A DNA stretch of 64,000 nt from Diorhabda sublineata (GCF_026230105.1 NC_079483.1:2783312-2847311), one strand, 5' to 3'. Shown: positions 21,541 to 32,974, numbered from the stretch's first letter. The notes: generated from the sequence alone by a model not told the origin. A program made the numbers and translations.

Positions 21541-22129
21541 AACAACAGTCGACGATCCGTTTAATTACATTGCAATTTATATCACTCAGAAGAATAATTT
21601 GAAAATTACGACGTGGAAGATTAAATTTCACAACTTTATTTTAATTTAAATTGCTTTTGTCTTTTCAATCTTTGCTAATTTCCATTATTTTGCAATACTT
21701 TCAAATTAATCATGATCACATAAGACTAGTGGAATAGGCCTACTGGGGAAACCACAATAAAGAAATGCGCTAAGTACCTCATAGGTGGTGTGGAAACGTG
21801 TACATATTATGACGATTACAACTTTTACAATTTTTACAAATTTTTTGTATGATTATATCTCAGAAACAGTCACTCGAAGGAAAAAAAGTATTCATAAGTT
21901 TTTTGTAGATAATTTTATGATCTACAATTTTTGTTTGTAGTATTTTTATGATAAAAAAATCGCGAAAATCTCATTTTTTGACCTTTCACCTTGAATAAAA
22001 TTTTTTCCATACACGGGAATAATGGGAAACTTGGAAATTTTATTTTTAATTATATTTTAAACAATTTTACTTATTTACAGCTGGGTGGGAATTTATGTAA
22101 CGAATGTCTAAATTGACCGGACTATAATG
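21541..22129. other. Spacer, perhaps transposon non-coding DNA
   Basis: Contains phrases such as TATATCTCAGAAAC and TGACCTTTCACC, which resemble non-coding parts of DNA transposons also seen near 35750. No coding recognised. Confidence 0.3.
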
Positions 22130-23430
22130 AATGTATCATTATTGTTCGACAACAATCATGTCTGGACTACGGTAGGGATTGTTACTTACATAAGTGTCTA
22201 CCTGATCCCCAACTGCTCCGCGGCTGATTTCGAAAGGCAACGCTCCTTAGGAACAAAATCAGAGATATATCCGCACACGTCATAGTAGCGGGGGACTTTA
22301 ACGGAAGGGCAATTGAATAAGGAATGACGGAAACTAACAGAGGTGATTGACTTATACTGGAAATATCCACAAGATTAGATCTAGTTGTAGCAAATACGGG
22401 AAATACATCAATGTAGAGAAGACTGGGGTTTGGATACTCAAATTCCTGACTTTGTATAAGATACTACCACAAATCAAAGGATAGCGGGTTGTCGTTGACT
22501 ATACTGCCAGCGGCCACCAGTACATCACTTTCGTTAATGCGAAATACAATATAACCCCACGATGGAAATTCAAAAATGTGGACCTACAGAAATTCTTTGT
22601 TGACATCACCGACTATGATGGCGAAGGGCAGAAAAATTGGCAGATGAGGTGGCCAGAATAACAGAGGGCAATAATACAATACCAAAACCCCGACAGAAAA
22701 GTAAATGACGACCACAGTACTGGTGGACCCACATATAGCTCAGAAAACACTAATTAACGCTATACGAAGCAGCAAAACGTGATGTTGGAAGGAGTTTAGT
22801 GAAAAAGGTGAGCATGAGCCCCTAGGAAACTCGACATAAGACTGGCAAACTGGAAAATCAAACCTCATCAGATCTTAAAGAAGCTCAAGCGCCATGACGG
22901 ATCGTTGACGTAATTCACCCGACACACTCGATATAAACAAACGTGACAAGCTATACTGAGACTATACTGATACTAAGACCCGTAATTCGGATTTAGAAAG
23001 GGTCGGGCAATAATCATAGCAATACAGACGGTACCTTTTTGGAATTGGACAGTATGCCTTCATCTCGACCAGGTGAATAGACATCTTAGAGGCGCTTAAA
23101 ACAAATCACGCTTACGGTGCGCCGATAATGTAATAGTGGTGATTACTAAACGGTCTGCAGTTAGCAGTTAAAATTGGATTAGACGATGAGACGAGTAGGG
23201 CTGTAGATGATAGATCAAGGACTCAGCTCGCTATCTGGGGGTAACCTTAGATACGAAGATGTCTTTCTCGTCACATATACGGAAGACGGCTCGAAGGGCG
23301 GTCGATGTTTGAGCTGCAAAATGGCAAACCGTTGCCGAAGAAATGAAGGCTGATGGCGGCGACCATCACTTGATTCTCCTGTATGGGGCGAAGATCTGGT
23401 CAAAGGCAAATCTAAATCTAAATCTAAATA
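22130..23430 (+). pseudogene. R1-like LINE remnant (endonuclease and reverse transcriptase pieces)
   Basis: Non-LTR retrotransposon ORF2 pieces. The endonuclease domain shows NCSAADFERQLRSLRNKI then VIVAGDFNGRAIE (22285-22325; GDFN is a catalytic block of the APE-type endonuclease) and LDLVVANTG. Further on, a reverse transcriptase active-site remnant LRCADNVIVVITK (about 23108-23150; the usual ADD is ADN) and YLGVTLDTKMSFSSHI with RKTARRAVDV (23233-23310). LLYGAKIW follows near 23375. The sequence between shows large deletions. It ends in an AAATCT repeat (23408-23430), a typical simple-repeat LINE tail. R1-type assignment rests on the DTKMSF block. Confidence 0.8.
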
Positions 23431-23732
23431 AATAAACTTTTTGTTCCATGAAACAACCTCTAAGAATAAGAGAAGAAGAAACCAAGACCAGATTAAACAT
23501 TAGTTAGTTTCCAAATAGACAAAATATATTTGCGCTTATACCTACATCATTAACAATAGGCAATGCTCAAAGTTACTCAAAATCAAATGTGTTGTGCATT
23601 TTATTGGTGGCGCCTCAAAAGTTAACAGAAAATATCAGTTTTTGTTATTCACGTCTAAAATTGTTCAAAATAAACATTAAAATCTGGAAGTAGCTCATCA
23701 ATTATTTTCGGGAAGTCATCTTTGGAAGTTAG

Positions 23733-25089
23733 TTGACAGTTGAATCGTGTAAAATGTCACGCAAATGTGTTAATTCTACCGACTTATTTCGTTATATTTG
23801 CGGTAAATATATATGTAAAAGCCAAAAAAAGGCTATTACACCTTTAATTAAAAAGTGCTGTCGTATATGTTTCAACCTGGATATTCGCAATCAAGGAAAA
23901 TATCGGGTACCACACATCTGCTGTGTCTCATGTCACAGAAATTTTATCGGTTGGTTTAATGGACAATATCAAGCAATTGTTCATCTACCAATCACATAAG
24001 CAACTGTTATTTATGCTTAATAATATCATAAGCAGTTCGAGAAAATCGAACTATAAGGTAAAATACACGGAGATGTCTTACAGCTCCTGTCAGTCCACAA
24101 GTACCGTATTGGAGCTCAATAATCCCATAAGAAATTTGGATTTGTCCAAAGAAAAAGCTGAAGTGTTAAGTTCAAAACTGAAACAGTGGAATCTCCGAAG
24201 ACGGTAGTTAAAGTTATCGTATACCGTAAACGTCAGAGTTCATTCTTGATTTGTTTTCTAGAGAGAATGACTTGGTGTACTGTAATGACAATGAGGGCTT
24301 GATGTTAAAACTGGGTTATGAACATAGGTCAGAGAAATGGAGCCTCTTCATTTATTCCTCGAAGTCTAGTCTAAAAACTATACTGCTTCATAACGGAAAT
24401 AAATTTCCATCACTACCTTTAGCTTATGTGATTGTTAATTGGGTTTAGGACTATACAAAACACTGTTGCTTTATAAGCGAGTGGAGCAACCGAAATAAAA
24501 ATATGACGTTGCCAAAAACTGTTCAGGTTCATGGACATAAAAATGTGAAAAATGAACCTTCAGTTCACCCTAAAAGGATAATATCCTTAACTTCACACAT
24601 CAAATTAGGGTTAATCAATAATTTTATGGAAGCCATGAACAAAATTTTTAAAAAAGGTGTGTATTTATTAGACCCTACGTCAAAAAATTAAATGAAGATC
24701 CGGCATTCATTGCCACTTTAATTGAAAATAAAGAGAAGCTTAGATACCATTTCCTAAAGTGACTGAAATCTGTTTGGGTAACTGCAGATCTACTACTACA
24801 ATACACATTATCAATTGGCATGTAATATATTCTTGGAAATACATATTTTACATTTCCACCTAGTTTTTTCCGGATAATATGGACGCTTTTAGTGACGAGC
24901 ATGGAGAGTGATTCTATCAAGATATCGCAACAATTGAAAAGCGCTCCCGAGGAAAATAGAACCAGCGATGCTTCCAAACTAATCTGGTCTTTAATTAGGG
25001 ACACTCCAGACTTCGAATATAGTAGACATATGAAACGGTCTAAGAAAACATGTTTTTTTAAAGCTGATAATAAACTTGGAGTTTCATAA
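23733..25089 (+). pseudogene. Unknown multicopy family U, copy 1 (most complete)
   Basis: A recognisable but uncharacterised arthropod multicopy protein. N-terminal Cys-rich region: KCVNSTDLFRYICGKYICKS, then CCRICFNLDIRNQGKYRVPH and ICCVSCHRNFIGWFNG (23760-23970), perhaps a zinc-binding fold. Next: NLDLSKEKAEVLSSKLKQWN (about 24135-24195), GLMLKLGYEHRSEKWSLFIY and LLHNGNKFPSLPLAY (24295-24430), IKLGLINNFMEAMNK (about 24599), FPDNMDAFSDEHGE then QDIATIEKR (about 24866-24945), and SLIRDTPDFEYSRHMKR (24990-25040). Frames change several times and a middle part is missing. Related pieces lie at 37755, 39355 and 53236. Function unknown; a domesticated or decayed mobile element is possible. Confidence 0.6.
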
Positions 25090-26059
25090 ATACTCAAGAT
25101 TTTTCTTTAACAATTACGAATCACATAATCTTATTCACGAGAGAATGATTAATTTTTTGTTGCCTAATGTAATGAGAGCACGTATAAGTTCAATAATAAC
25201 AAAATTCGTGAATCGAACAATCCTTAAAATCATCAAGTTTTTCGGGTAAATATATTTTTAAAATTGTAATAATTGAATCACGCCCCATGCTTTGTTATTA
25301 CGGTTATTTTATTCGTTTTGGCTGCGAATGAGCTGCAATTGAAGGAAACGTTGAAAAGTTGAGCACTGAAGGTTAAAAAAAGACGGTTATATTAAAAAAA
25401 AAACTCTTTTTGGTCGATTGGTTTCTGTAATTAATGAACGAACTTCAATATAATTCTCCATACTCTCTATTATGGAAAATGCTTTTAACGTGAAAAAAAT
25501 TTAGTGAATGGGAACGGGGTGAATGTAGATAGGGTAATGATTATAATGAAAGCCGTATAAAAAATACAGGGTGTCCAGAGGCTGTTAATAAGTTCAAAGG
25601 AAAAATATGAATTAATATTAAATGGGTTATTCCAAGATGTATTAAGTATCTATTTGCAATAAATTGATTGTCTATTTTTGAACTGTTCGAAGTGCTCAGG
25701 AATGCGAGGAAAATAAAACGTTCGGTCTGTAATATCTCTATTGGTTAATATTCAAATTCACAGACCGACAACCCTATGGTCGTTTCTCGAAAGAAAAAAC
25801 AATCGATTTCGAATAATGAATTACATCTCCCCCTATACAGGTGACACACACATGCACGCACGAGAAAACCCGTCCCGTCAGGTAACGACTACTGGACAAA
25901 GTTCACGGATAGATGCTAAACAAGGCATTTCCCCACCTTCTGTCATTCCAAAAGGTCCCTCGTGCCACAGTCAAAAGAAGATTTTGCTTATGTCGAAAAA
26001 AATCACTCCTGTGGATTTTTTTGGTTCAAACCTTGAGTAGTGTATTCTAATAATCTCGA
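25090..26059. other. Unassigned spacer
   Basis: Holds ACAGGGTGTCC at 25566, the same start as the 14543 element but without a visible partner, and an open frame near 25800-26040 without recognisable domains. Confidence 0.35.
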
Positions 26060-27000
26060 TATTTGTTGTTGTGTTGTGACTTCTCCTAAAGCCGAAATAT
26101 TTTGTCGGTAGTTTAATCATAACTCATATCTGTTCCGACGATTTCACTCATGTCTGGTAGCAAACTTATTGGTCTGTAATTTTGAGAAAAAGTGGGATCT
26201 TTCCGGATTATCTCAGTATGATGATATCCGCTTGTTTCTATCTCGATAGAAAGTGTTTTATTCTGAGCATTTTTTTATCATGTTCTTAAGGAATGTTATA
26301 TCTTTTTTTGGCATGGTTTTCAGCGCTCTGTTTGGAATTACATCCATTAAGAAGCTTTATTTGCCGGTTCGAACCTAAGTAGCTATAGGACTACCATCAG
26401 TTTTGCGAATCATAGGGTGTCTTGATCCTTCACGTCTAAATGTTTTTTTATGTTTTCTTCTCTCATGCCTGAGAAGAAGAAGAATTTCCATGGTAATTTC
26501 CAGTATATTTTTATTTTCTGTATACTACACCATCCCGTTGGTTCTGTTTACTGGCGCATTGGTTTGCTATCCTTTCTAAGAACTTTTTTATGTTCGTTTA
26601 TCCTTTTGTCCTACTTTTGTCCTGATACTTTGTTCTATTGTTCCTGATAGTGCTTTTTCGAAGAGACAGACTCATTTTTCTAACGTTCCCCCGGGTTCCT
26701 CTAGGTTTTGTGTACTTTGGGATTTTCTAGGTATTCGTTTTTGTTCTCTAATCAAATTTTTCAGATTGCTTATATTTTTAAATGTGTCGTCATGCTACTT
26801 CGTTCTATTGCTTCTGATAGTTCTGATAGTGCTTTTTCGAAGAAACGGATCTGCTCTTCTAGCGTTTCCGTATTGTTTATTTCCGTAATCAGTCCTAAGA
26901 AGTGTCCCTTTTTAATTTTATCCAGTCGAACATCGCCGCCGATGATATTCCTGATGTATATTGCACCAATATGTCTCTCAACATAACGATAACTATCGGA
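26060..27000 (-). pseudogene. Jockey-like LINE ORF2 remnant
   Basis: Minus-strand decayed LINE. Near 26990-26710 the linker between endonuclease and reverse transcriptase is seen (TETLEEQIRFFEKALSELSE). Near 26370-26080 the start of the reverse transcriptase follows: DVIPNRALKTMPKKDITFLK, then a KQADIIIL-like block, SGKIPLFLKITDQ and VCYQT, corresponding to the PDGIPN...KPGKDP...YRPISLL series of Jockey-clade elements. The polymerase active site is not present. Sequence from 27000 to about 27180 may be upstream parts of the same copy. Confidence 0.6.
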
Positions 27001-27828
27001 CCGTCCCCTTGCGGTGGGTAATGTGTTTTTCCAGTCCTAACACTGATAGTATGTGTGATCCTCGATGATCTCCTCCAGGTTCTTCACTGTTTCTTCTTGG
27101 ACTATTCCACGCAGGTGATGTGGCATTAGATCTTCTATGATGATGCCTTGTTTTCTAACTGTAAGCTAACACGTCTTCCTTGTCTTCTTCGTGAATTGTG
27201 GTATGCCGATATTATTCTAATCTAATCTAAAATCTAAAAAGGTAGCGATGCCAATGGTAGGCAAGGCAAGGCAATAATGGATCGAAATAATAAAATCTCC
27301 TAGGTACTAATATTTTTAAAATTATAATTAATTACAAAAGTATCTAAACTATGAAACGAGGCAAATGAAAAAAGGTTTTATTATCAATTGTTACAAAAAA
27401 TAAGATTCGAGAACAGGAAACTATACCAGTCTTAGTCATAACTATTTCATTGAAGAACCAATTAAATTTAATTTAATGCGGATAATAAAGTTGCCATATT
27501 TATGTCAACGATGTTAACATTATCATTTTTAATAGTTACCATCATCTGGAATTATATAATCCCTAAATTTTTAGTCAAGAGTATCTAAGACACTTTCTGA
27601 TTACGTATGTAGTGTAATCTTTAAGATAACCAAAATAATTATAAAGTTCAAAAACTCGACGGTCTATGACGTTCAGAGAATCAATAAATCACCTATCTCT
27701 TCAAAGAAGGAGAAAAGTTTTGAATAATGAAGACTAATTTATTCCAGAAGAATTATTTTCATTATTTATAAATATTCATATTAATTTTGTAAAAAATGTA
27801 TTAAAGAAACTCGTGTTTAGTTTAGCTT
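27001..27828. other. Unassigned spacer
   Basis: Contains a TCTAATCTAATCTAAAATCT tract near 27215-27235, similar to the R1 tail at 23408. No gene seen. Confidence 0.35.
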
Positions 27829-27885
27829 CAATCTCTGAAGACGATAACTTGGTTATCGAAACGTGCGTCAGACAGTATAAATTGT
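27829..27885 (+). repeat. Hammerhead-like repeat, copy B
   Basis: ATCTCTGAAGA, hairpin CGATAACTTGGTTATCG, then AAACGTGCGTC and AGACAG. The core CTGAAGA fits the hammerhead CUGANGA, GAAA follows the hairpin, and GTC precedes a strand (AGAC) that pairs with three bases of ATCT. Followed by GGTTTGGTGTAAATAATG and TATTCAGTATG, a decayed form of the shared trailer. Confidence 0.65.
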
Positions 27886-28214
27886 AAGGTTTGGTGTAAA
27901 TAATGTATTCAGTATGTGCCAAAAAGATTCTGATAAAAAATTTGCTAAATACATCAAAATTACTTGGAGCACAATTATCACATTCTTGGCATTACTTTAT
28001 AAAAAAATGTATATCTAATCAAAAGGAAACTTAAGATTCTTGGGATGTGAAATTTCGATTTCCTACGTTTAACATGTGAAATTATTACATTAAGCAAATT
28101 AGCCTCTATATTATCAACATGAATACGGTTATTGACAATTCAAAACTTAACAATTAATCTCTTAATAATGGGTATGATCTCCGCTTGTCCCAATAACTTC
28201 GATTAGGCATAGAT

Positions 28215-28830
28215 CTTATCAAGTTAGTTATTGTTTGGGGTAGGAAATCTAGCTCGAAGTCTTCTTTTTAGCTCATCCCATAAAGGTAAATTCGTCTCCA
28301 ATGTAGTCGACAGAAGGTAGAGAAATTGCATCCCAGATCATACAGGAACCACCTTCACAAGCACTCTTCAAGACAGCAATCTGCGAATCGCTCTCTTGGT
28401 TTTATACTTCGGAGGCATATTCTGGTCTTATCTGAGAACAGAACAGATCCCCATTGTTCCAATGTCCAATTCAGGCGATTCTGCGCAAAACCCAGACATG
28501 CTTGCCGATGAGCTGAAGTAAGTTTTGGACCAATCGAGGGTGTATAGGTATCAGGTTATTCTCCTGCAGTTTTCGTCTTATTGTCCACTAACTAATAGGC
28601 ACTCCTCGCACCTCAAAGAGCTGTCGTTGCACTAGAACAGTATTCAGTATCGTAGAATCACCTTCAGCCTGTTCCTGGTCGCCTATGAAAGGATCCAGTC
28701 ACCTCATAACGCTGGCACACTCTTCGAGGTCGTATCCAAATTTCTAGCAACAGCTTGTTGACCAAGTCCATTTTCGATTAAATCAATAACTTGGGCAGCT
28801 TTTGTGGTGTAGTATGCATTAAACTAGCCT
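28215..28830 (-). pseudogene. Tc1-like transposase remnant
   Basis: Minus-strand Tc1-type transposase with frameshifts. Order: AAQVIDLIENGLGQQAVARN (about 28800-28740, first HTH), FHRRPGTGxG-like and STILNTVLVQRQLFEVRGVP-like coding, TGPKLTSAHRQACLGFAQNR-like coding (about 28515-28475), LNWTLEQWGSVLFSDKTRIC (about 28465-28405, first catalytic D in LFSD; the usual next E is K), then RERFADCCLEE, GGSCMIWDAIS and IGDEFTLMG near 28230. It ends before the second catalytic D. Same subgroup as 59424-61139 by the ENWCQVLF/EQWGSVLF and FTQSC/FADCC blocks. Confidence 0.8.
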
Positions 28831-29157
28831 TCAGTAAAAACCTAAATTAACCTAACCTTGCACAATTATTATTATATAAAAGCTTGTTGCGAAAGTTCGC
28901 GTTTATATTTTTGTGAAATTTATATAGTATATGATCAAAAAGTTTCCCTAATTTTGTGTTTTCAATAATTCCACACCAACAGTTTGTATTAATGGGTTAT
29001 AAAAGTCTACATGTGTGCACACAACACGTTTTAGAATTTTTTTGTTTGTAACGAAAACACTAATTCACAAACACTTATAATTTTTCAAAATATAAGAGCC
29101 AATCAAGCCTTATCACCTCTAAATTAGAATTTTTGGAACCATTGGTGCCATTCATGT
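28831..29157. other. No feature recognised
   Basis: AT-rich spacer. A CCTAAATTAACCTAACCTT stretch at 28838-28858 resembles the telomere-type repeats seen elsewhere in the window. Confidence 0.4.
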
Positions 29158-29284
29158 TGAACACACTGTTTACACTACAGTTTACATTCAGTCTCTGAAG
29201 ACGATAACTGGGTTGTCGAAGCGCACGTTAAACATTTTAATTGTGATTTTTGGTGTAGTGGTAGTGTAAAAAGTGTGTTCAGTA
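29158..29284 (+). mobile_element. Penelope-type hammerhead-like unit with inverted flanks, copy C
   Basis: A 127-bp unit. TGAACACACTGTTTACACTA (29158-29177) and the matching complement AGTGTAAAAAGTGTGTTCA (about 29263-29282) form near-perfect inverted ends. Between them lies CAGTCTCTGAAGA with hairpin GATAACTGGGTTGTC, which is kept by G-U pairs, and then GAAG (29189-29222). The inverted end also occurs beside copy A (13401-13432). Resemblance to the hammerhead motifs of Penelope-like elements is inference; a Penelope reverse transcriptase lies at 37858-38690. Confidence 0.6.
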
Positions 29285-29545
29285 CTTCACACCACGTCAA
29301 GTTACATTCATTGTGAATGTGAAAAAATACCACTAAAATGTTTTTTACCAAAATAATACTATATTATAAGTTTTCGGAAAAACTTCAATTTAACTAGATG
29401 AAAGAGAACTTCTTAATTACATTGTTTAACATGACTTATACGTTGGGGTTAAATTGTATATGTATATGTAAATGTATACATATCGATTATGATGAAGTGC
29501 AGCCTGTTTGCACATTCGTCATCTATGAATATACTCAATCTTCAT

Positions 29546-29716
29546 CATCGAAAATATCATCCTCATCAAGATAAATATTAATTAGATCTATGGCTACATC
29601 TAACACTGGTTCTAATTTAAAAGAATCTTTTTTATATTTGAGTGCATGTTGACAGCGATTTTGCCATTCTAAAGGAGAAAAATTCTTTGCACAAATTTTC
29701 AACATTTGAAATTCTA
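29546..29716 (-). pseudogene. C-terminal piece of a DDE_3-like transposase (tentative)
   Basis: Minus strand, open to a stop near 29546: LEFQMLKICAKNFSPLEWQN, RCQHALKYKKDSFKLEP and an acidic end (LDEDDIFDDED-stop). A W..C..H block followed by a conserved hydrophobic segment and an acidic tail is typical of the end of several insect DDE transposases. Only 57 codons are left and it abuts the mariner derivative at 29717. Confidence 0.35.
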
Positions 29717-30327
29717 AATTTATTTGTTATTTATTAGCAACGCATTGCCATAATCGCCAAAGAGATTGAGACATTTGTCATATATCTGGACAAGCTTTTC
29801 AATACCCTCTTCAAAGAAAGTTGCCGCCAATGCTTTGTTAAGCATGTACTCTATGGCTACTGAACTGTTGTTCAGTAGCCATATAGTACAAAACAGACCT
29901 TGAAACTTCTGGATATTCCGTAGTAAGCAGTAATGGTGAATGGCGATTTTCTTTAACCATTCTGTCAATTTGTTGAACCAGGTCATCTGAAACAACATAT
30001 TTACGTCCTTGGCCCCCTTCATTATACACATAATTACGGCCATATTCAAACTTTCGACACTATTCACACACAACACCATCACTCATCAACTTTTCCCCAT
30101 ATACACGACTCATTCTCCGATGGATTTCTGTAGCACTACGGCCTTCAGCCTGTAGACAACGAATCGAACTTGGTGGGAGCATTAATGACGGCAGATAGGT
30201 TTGCGCGACTGTAACACAACGCTGACTGACGCCTGAATGTTAACAATGGCGAAAGTGCATGCACCCTTTCTTATGCCCGCATAGCGTCTGCACGGAGCGA
30301 TGGGAGGTTAAAAAAAAACGGCCCTCG
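29717..30327 (-). mobile_element. Internally deleted mariner element, copy 2
   Basis: Minus strand. The 5' end (complement of 30308-30327) is CGAGGGCCG followed by a T-run; TA follows at 30328-30329. N-terminal blocks: LQAEGRSATEIHRRMSRV-like (about 30165-30110), EGGQGRKYVVSDDLVQQIDR (about 30020-29965) and EYPEVSRSVLYYMATEQ. After the deletion the C-terminal block ATFFEEGIEKLVQIYDKCLN (29825-29766) follows. At the joint lies an imperfect palindrome (29846-29889; arms GTACTCTATGGCTACTGAAC). The left terminal repeat is missing or cut by the fragment at 29546. Same deletion type as 10209-10751. Confidence 0.82.
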
Positions 30328-30329
30328 TA

Positions 30330-31559
30330 TGATGACGTTTCAATGTATTGTTACCATGTTACGAAATTTTGTCAACAAGTCTCAAAACTTGACCTCGCAT
30401 ATCATTTTAAATTAAATATTTTTAGGTGTTAGATTTTTCAAATTACGCATTATCTTGCTTCATTAGGGGCTTGCTTGCTTTGTAATATTTTTCACTAAAA
30501 CTAACTTGTGCACCCTTTTCCTGTATTTTTTGTTAAAGGAATTAATACCTCATCACAATGTGCTTCCAACATCATAAATTTAAATACATTATTCACGAAG
30601 TACATTTGATTCTAATATAAATTCTATTATAAATTTTTTTTACAAAATATATGACTGTCTATATAAACGATATTTTGTATTGTATTGTAGCTGCTATATT
30701 TGTGAGAACGCGTGACCAACGCGTAACTAATTTGGAATGGTTTTTGGTTCTTATTCGAATATTAAAATTTAAACTGACAATTGAGGCCAGAAGACTTTAT
30801 TTAGAAAACTCAATTGAATGCTTAACTTATTTTGTTGTTTTATGAACTATATTCAATTTTTGATTCCTTCCGCTATGTATCTTAGTTTAAGATTATTTTT
30901 CTACATTTTCATTGCACACAGAAGATCTCCTTTTTTTCTATAATTTTTTCATAAGTACAATACCATGGAATGTAGAAATAGTTTATTTCTTCAATGAAGA
31001 CAATGAACAAATCCGTATTCTGCCCATGAGTAGCACAAGCAGATGAAGATGAAGACATCAGACTTTATATTTAATCTATGTATAATCAGAGCTCATTTAA
31101 ACAATCATTAAATATGATAGTTTTTTCACACAAGGAAACCATTTAAATTTCTGTTTCCTTTGACCGGAAAATAAATTTACTCAAAATTAGAAGTAAGTCG
31201 TAAGTAAGCTACTTATATGTCTAATTGTTTCTTCATCGAACATTTAACTTTGAGGGTTTCAATTTTTTTAGTCGTAACGGCATATTTTATTCATCATCTT
31301 ATAGCAAATTATATAGAATAAACAAAACAAAAATAAATCCAATATCTTGATTCATGAATTATTACCAAGACAATATAAGCCCGATTTGCCTTAATTGAAA
31401 CTATCAAAGGCATTCTAATCAGACACTATAAGTTATTCTAGGACCTTTTTACATTCCAGCACAAGCCTAGAGCACACCTTTTGAGCTATCACTGGCAAAT
31501 AGAATACTATATTTTTTCTATCACTATTAGTAAGGAAAACAATATATTACGAATTCTGG
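30330..31559. other. No feature recognised
   Basis: AT-rich. An open frame of 64 codons at 30651-30845 has no recognisable domain. Confidence 0.4.
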
Positions 31560-32019
31560 CTATTAAATAACGAGACAATAAAAAGATTTTATTGTAAAAA
31601 TTATTCTACATTCGAATGCTTCCCTTCAATATACTCCCCTCCCCTCAACACATACCTTTCCATACGTTTTCTCCATTGAACGAAGCAGTGCAAGCGCTTA
31701 CACCACTCAAAAAACGCGCACGAGATAGATAATTGTCCCCATTGTCTTGCGACAATTTATAGTACTTAGTTGGAGTTTTTTTCAATTTAACGAGAAATTT
31801 GAGATTGATATGTTACTCCTGTTTCTCGTCACACATGGTTTTCGGCACGAGAAAAAAAACACGTTCGATTCAAACCGCTACTGCACAAATTCTATGATAG
31901 TGATGGAAATGTGTTTAGGAACGTGCATAGACAAGATATCTGGATACCTAACGCACTACTCGTTTTTTACCTCACTCGTCTAGGGCGCCCTCTAGGCGCG
32001 CAGTCTCGTTATTTAATAA
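31560..32019 (-). mobile_element. Internally deleted mariner element, different subfamily
   Basis: Inverted ends TATTAAATAACGAGAC (31561-31576) and GTCTCGTTATTTAATA (32003-32018), extending outward as TCTGG. Minus strand: INLKFLVKLKKTPTKYYKLS with DNGDNYLSRARF (about 31810-31710) is the mariner N-terminal HTH, fused after a deletion to WRKRMERYVLRGGEYIEG-like coding (about 31680-31625), the mariner C-terminus. The catalytic domain is absent. The N-plus-C structure repeats that of the 10209 and 29717 copies in another subfamily. Confidence 0.8.
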
Positions 32020-32974
32020 CCAGACTTCGTATTAATTTTTGTCAACACGATAACAACATAATAAGTTAGAGGTGGATTTTCTTCACCTTTCACATTATAT
32101 TCACTACATAGTCTGGTAGTTGTACTTGTAATGTTGTTCACACTTTGTATGGTACAGTATTTCTTGTTAATTACCTCTACAATTTTTTTCTTCGTTCTAA
32201 TTTGTTATTTACATAATCGTCGATGTAACCTGTGACAGATGCGGTTGCTTTCTACCCTCCTAGTTTTTTCATAGATGTGATGCTACTACTACAATATTTT
32301 GTTTTTAGTTCTTTATAAAATTAATTCAGTTCCTCTAGAGTAATAGTCTTGATTTTTTTGATCGGACTGGAATTATACTATAATCTATCATATAATTTTC
32401 CAGATGGATGTTATGGTGAATATTTTTGGTATAGAGAAGAAAGTCAACAGTGAGGAAGACTTTTACTTCTTTTAATTGATTCAGCAAATACAAAAACACA
32501 TTTTTAGAAAAAGAAAGTTTTTATTTGCGTTAACTGCCAATCCATAAAATTCTTGCTTCTTATACTTTGATTATGTAAATAGGAAAATTTCTGTTGTGCT
32601 TGCGGCTAGCTCCAATATGTTTACGGGATTACTGCTACGTACTCAACTCAACTCAACTCTAGGTATCCCACCTAGACACTCTCAGGAAGTTGGTATATTA
32701 AAAAGGAAATCAGTGCCTATTATTTACAGATGACATTCTAATAGTATGAAGAATTCAAGGAGAAGAATTGAAATACAAGTACAGAAAACATGGATCTAGA
32801 AATGAAAGACGGTCATCAAATTTGGATTTTGGAATTAAGGACTGAAAAAATAAAGTTTCCAAGAAGGAAAAACGTTTGCGTCCGGCAGGAGACCTAGAGA
32901 ACCAGAAGAATGGACTAGAGATTAGTGGTCAACGATATTATTTACTGACGAATGCAAGTATAGACCTCATTTTT
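32020..32974. other. Spacer with a possible LINE reverse transcriptase shard
   Basis: Near 32718-32755 the plus strand reads CLLFTDDILIV, which resembles the FADD active site of LINE reverse transcriptases, but the flanks do not confirm it. A near-tandem ACTCAACTCAACTCAACTCT lies at 32640-32659. Nothing else recognised. Confidence 0.3.

Noticed and set aside
24675..25097. 140-codon minus-strand ORF
   Set aside because: It is antisense to the family U blocks on the plus strand (EHGE, QDIATIEKR, SLIRDTPDFEYSR), which are the recognisable coding.
26708..26986. 92-codon plus-strand ORF
   Set aside because: The opposite strand carries LINE linker coding (ETLEEQIRFFEKALSELSE), so the plus frame is a shadow.
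32718..32755. CLLFTDDILIV as reverse transcriptase active site
   Set aside because: Only one motif matches; neither the upstream nor downstream blocks of a reverse transcriptase can be seen, so it was not annotated as a separate gene.
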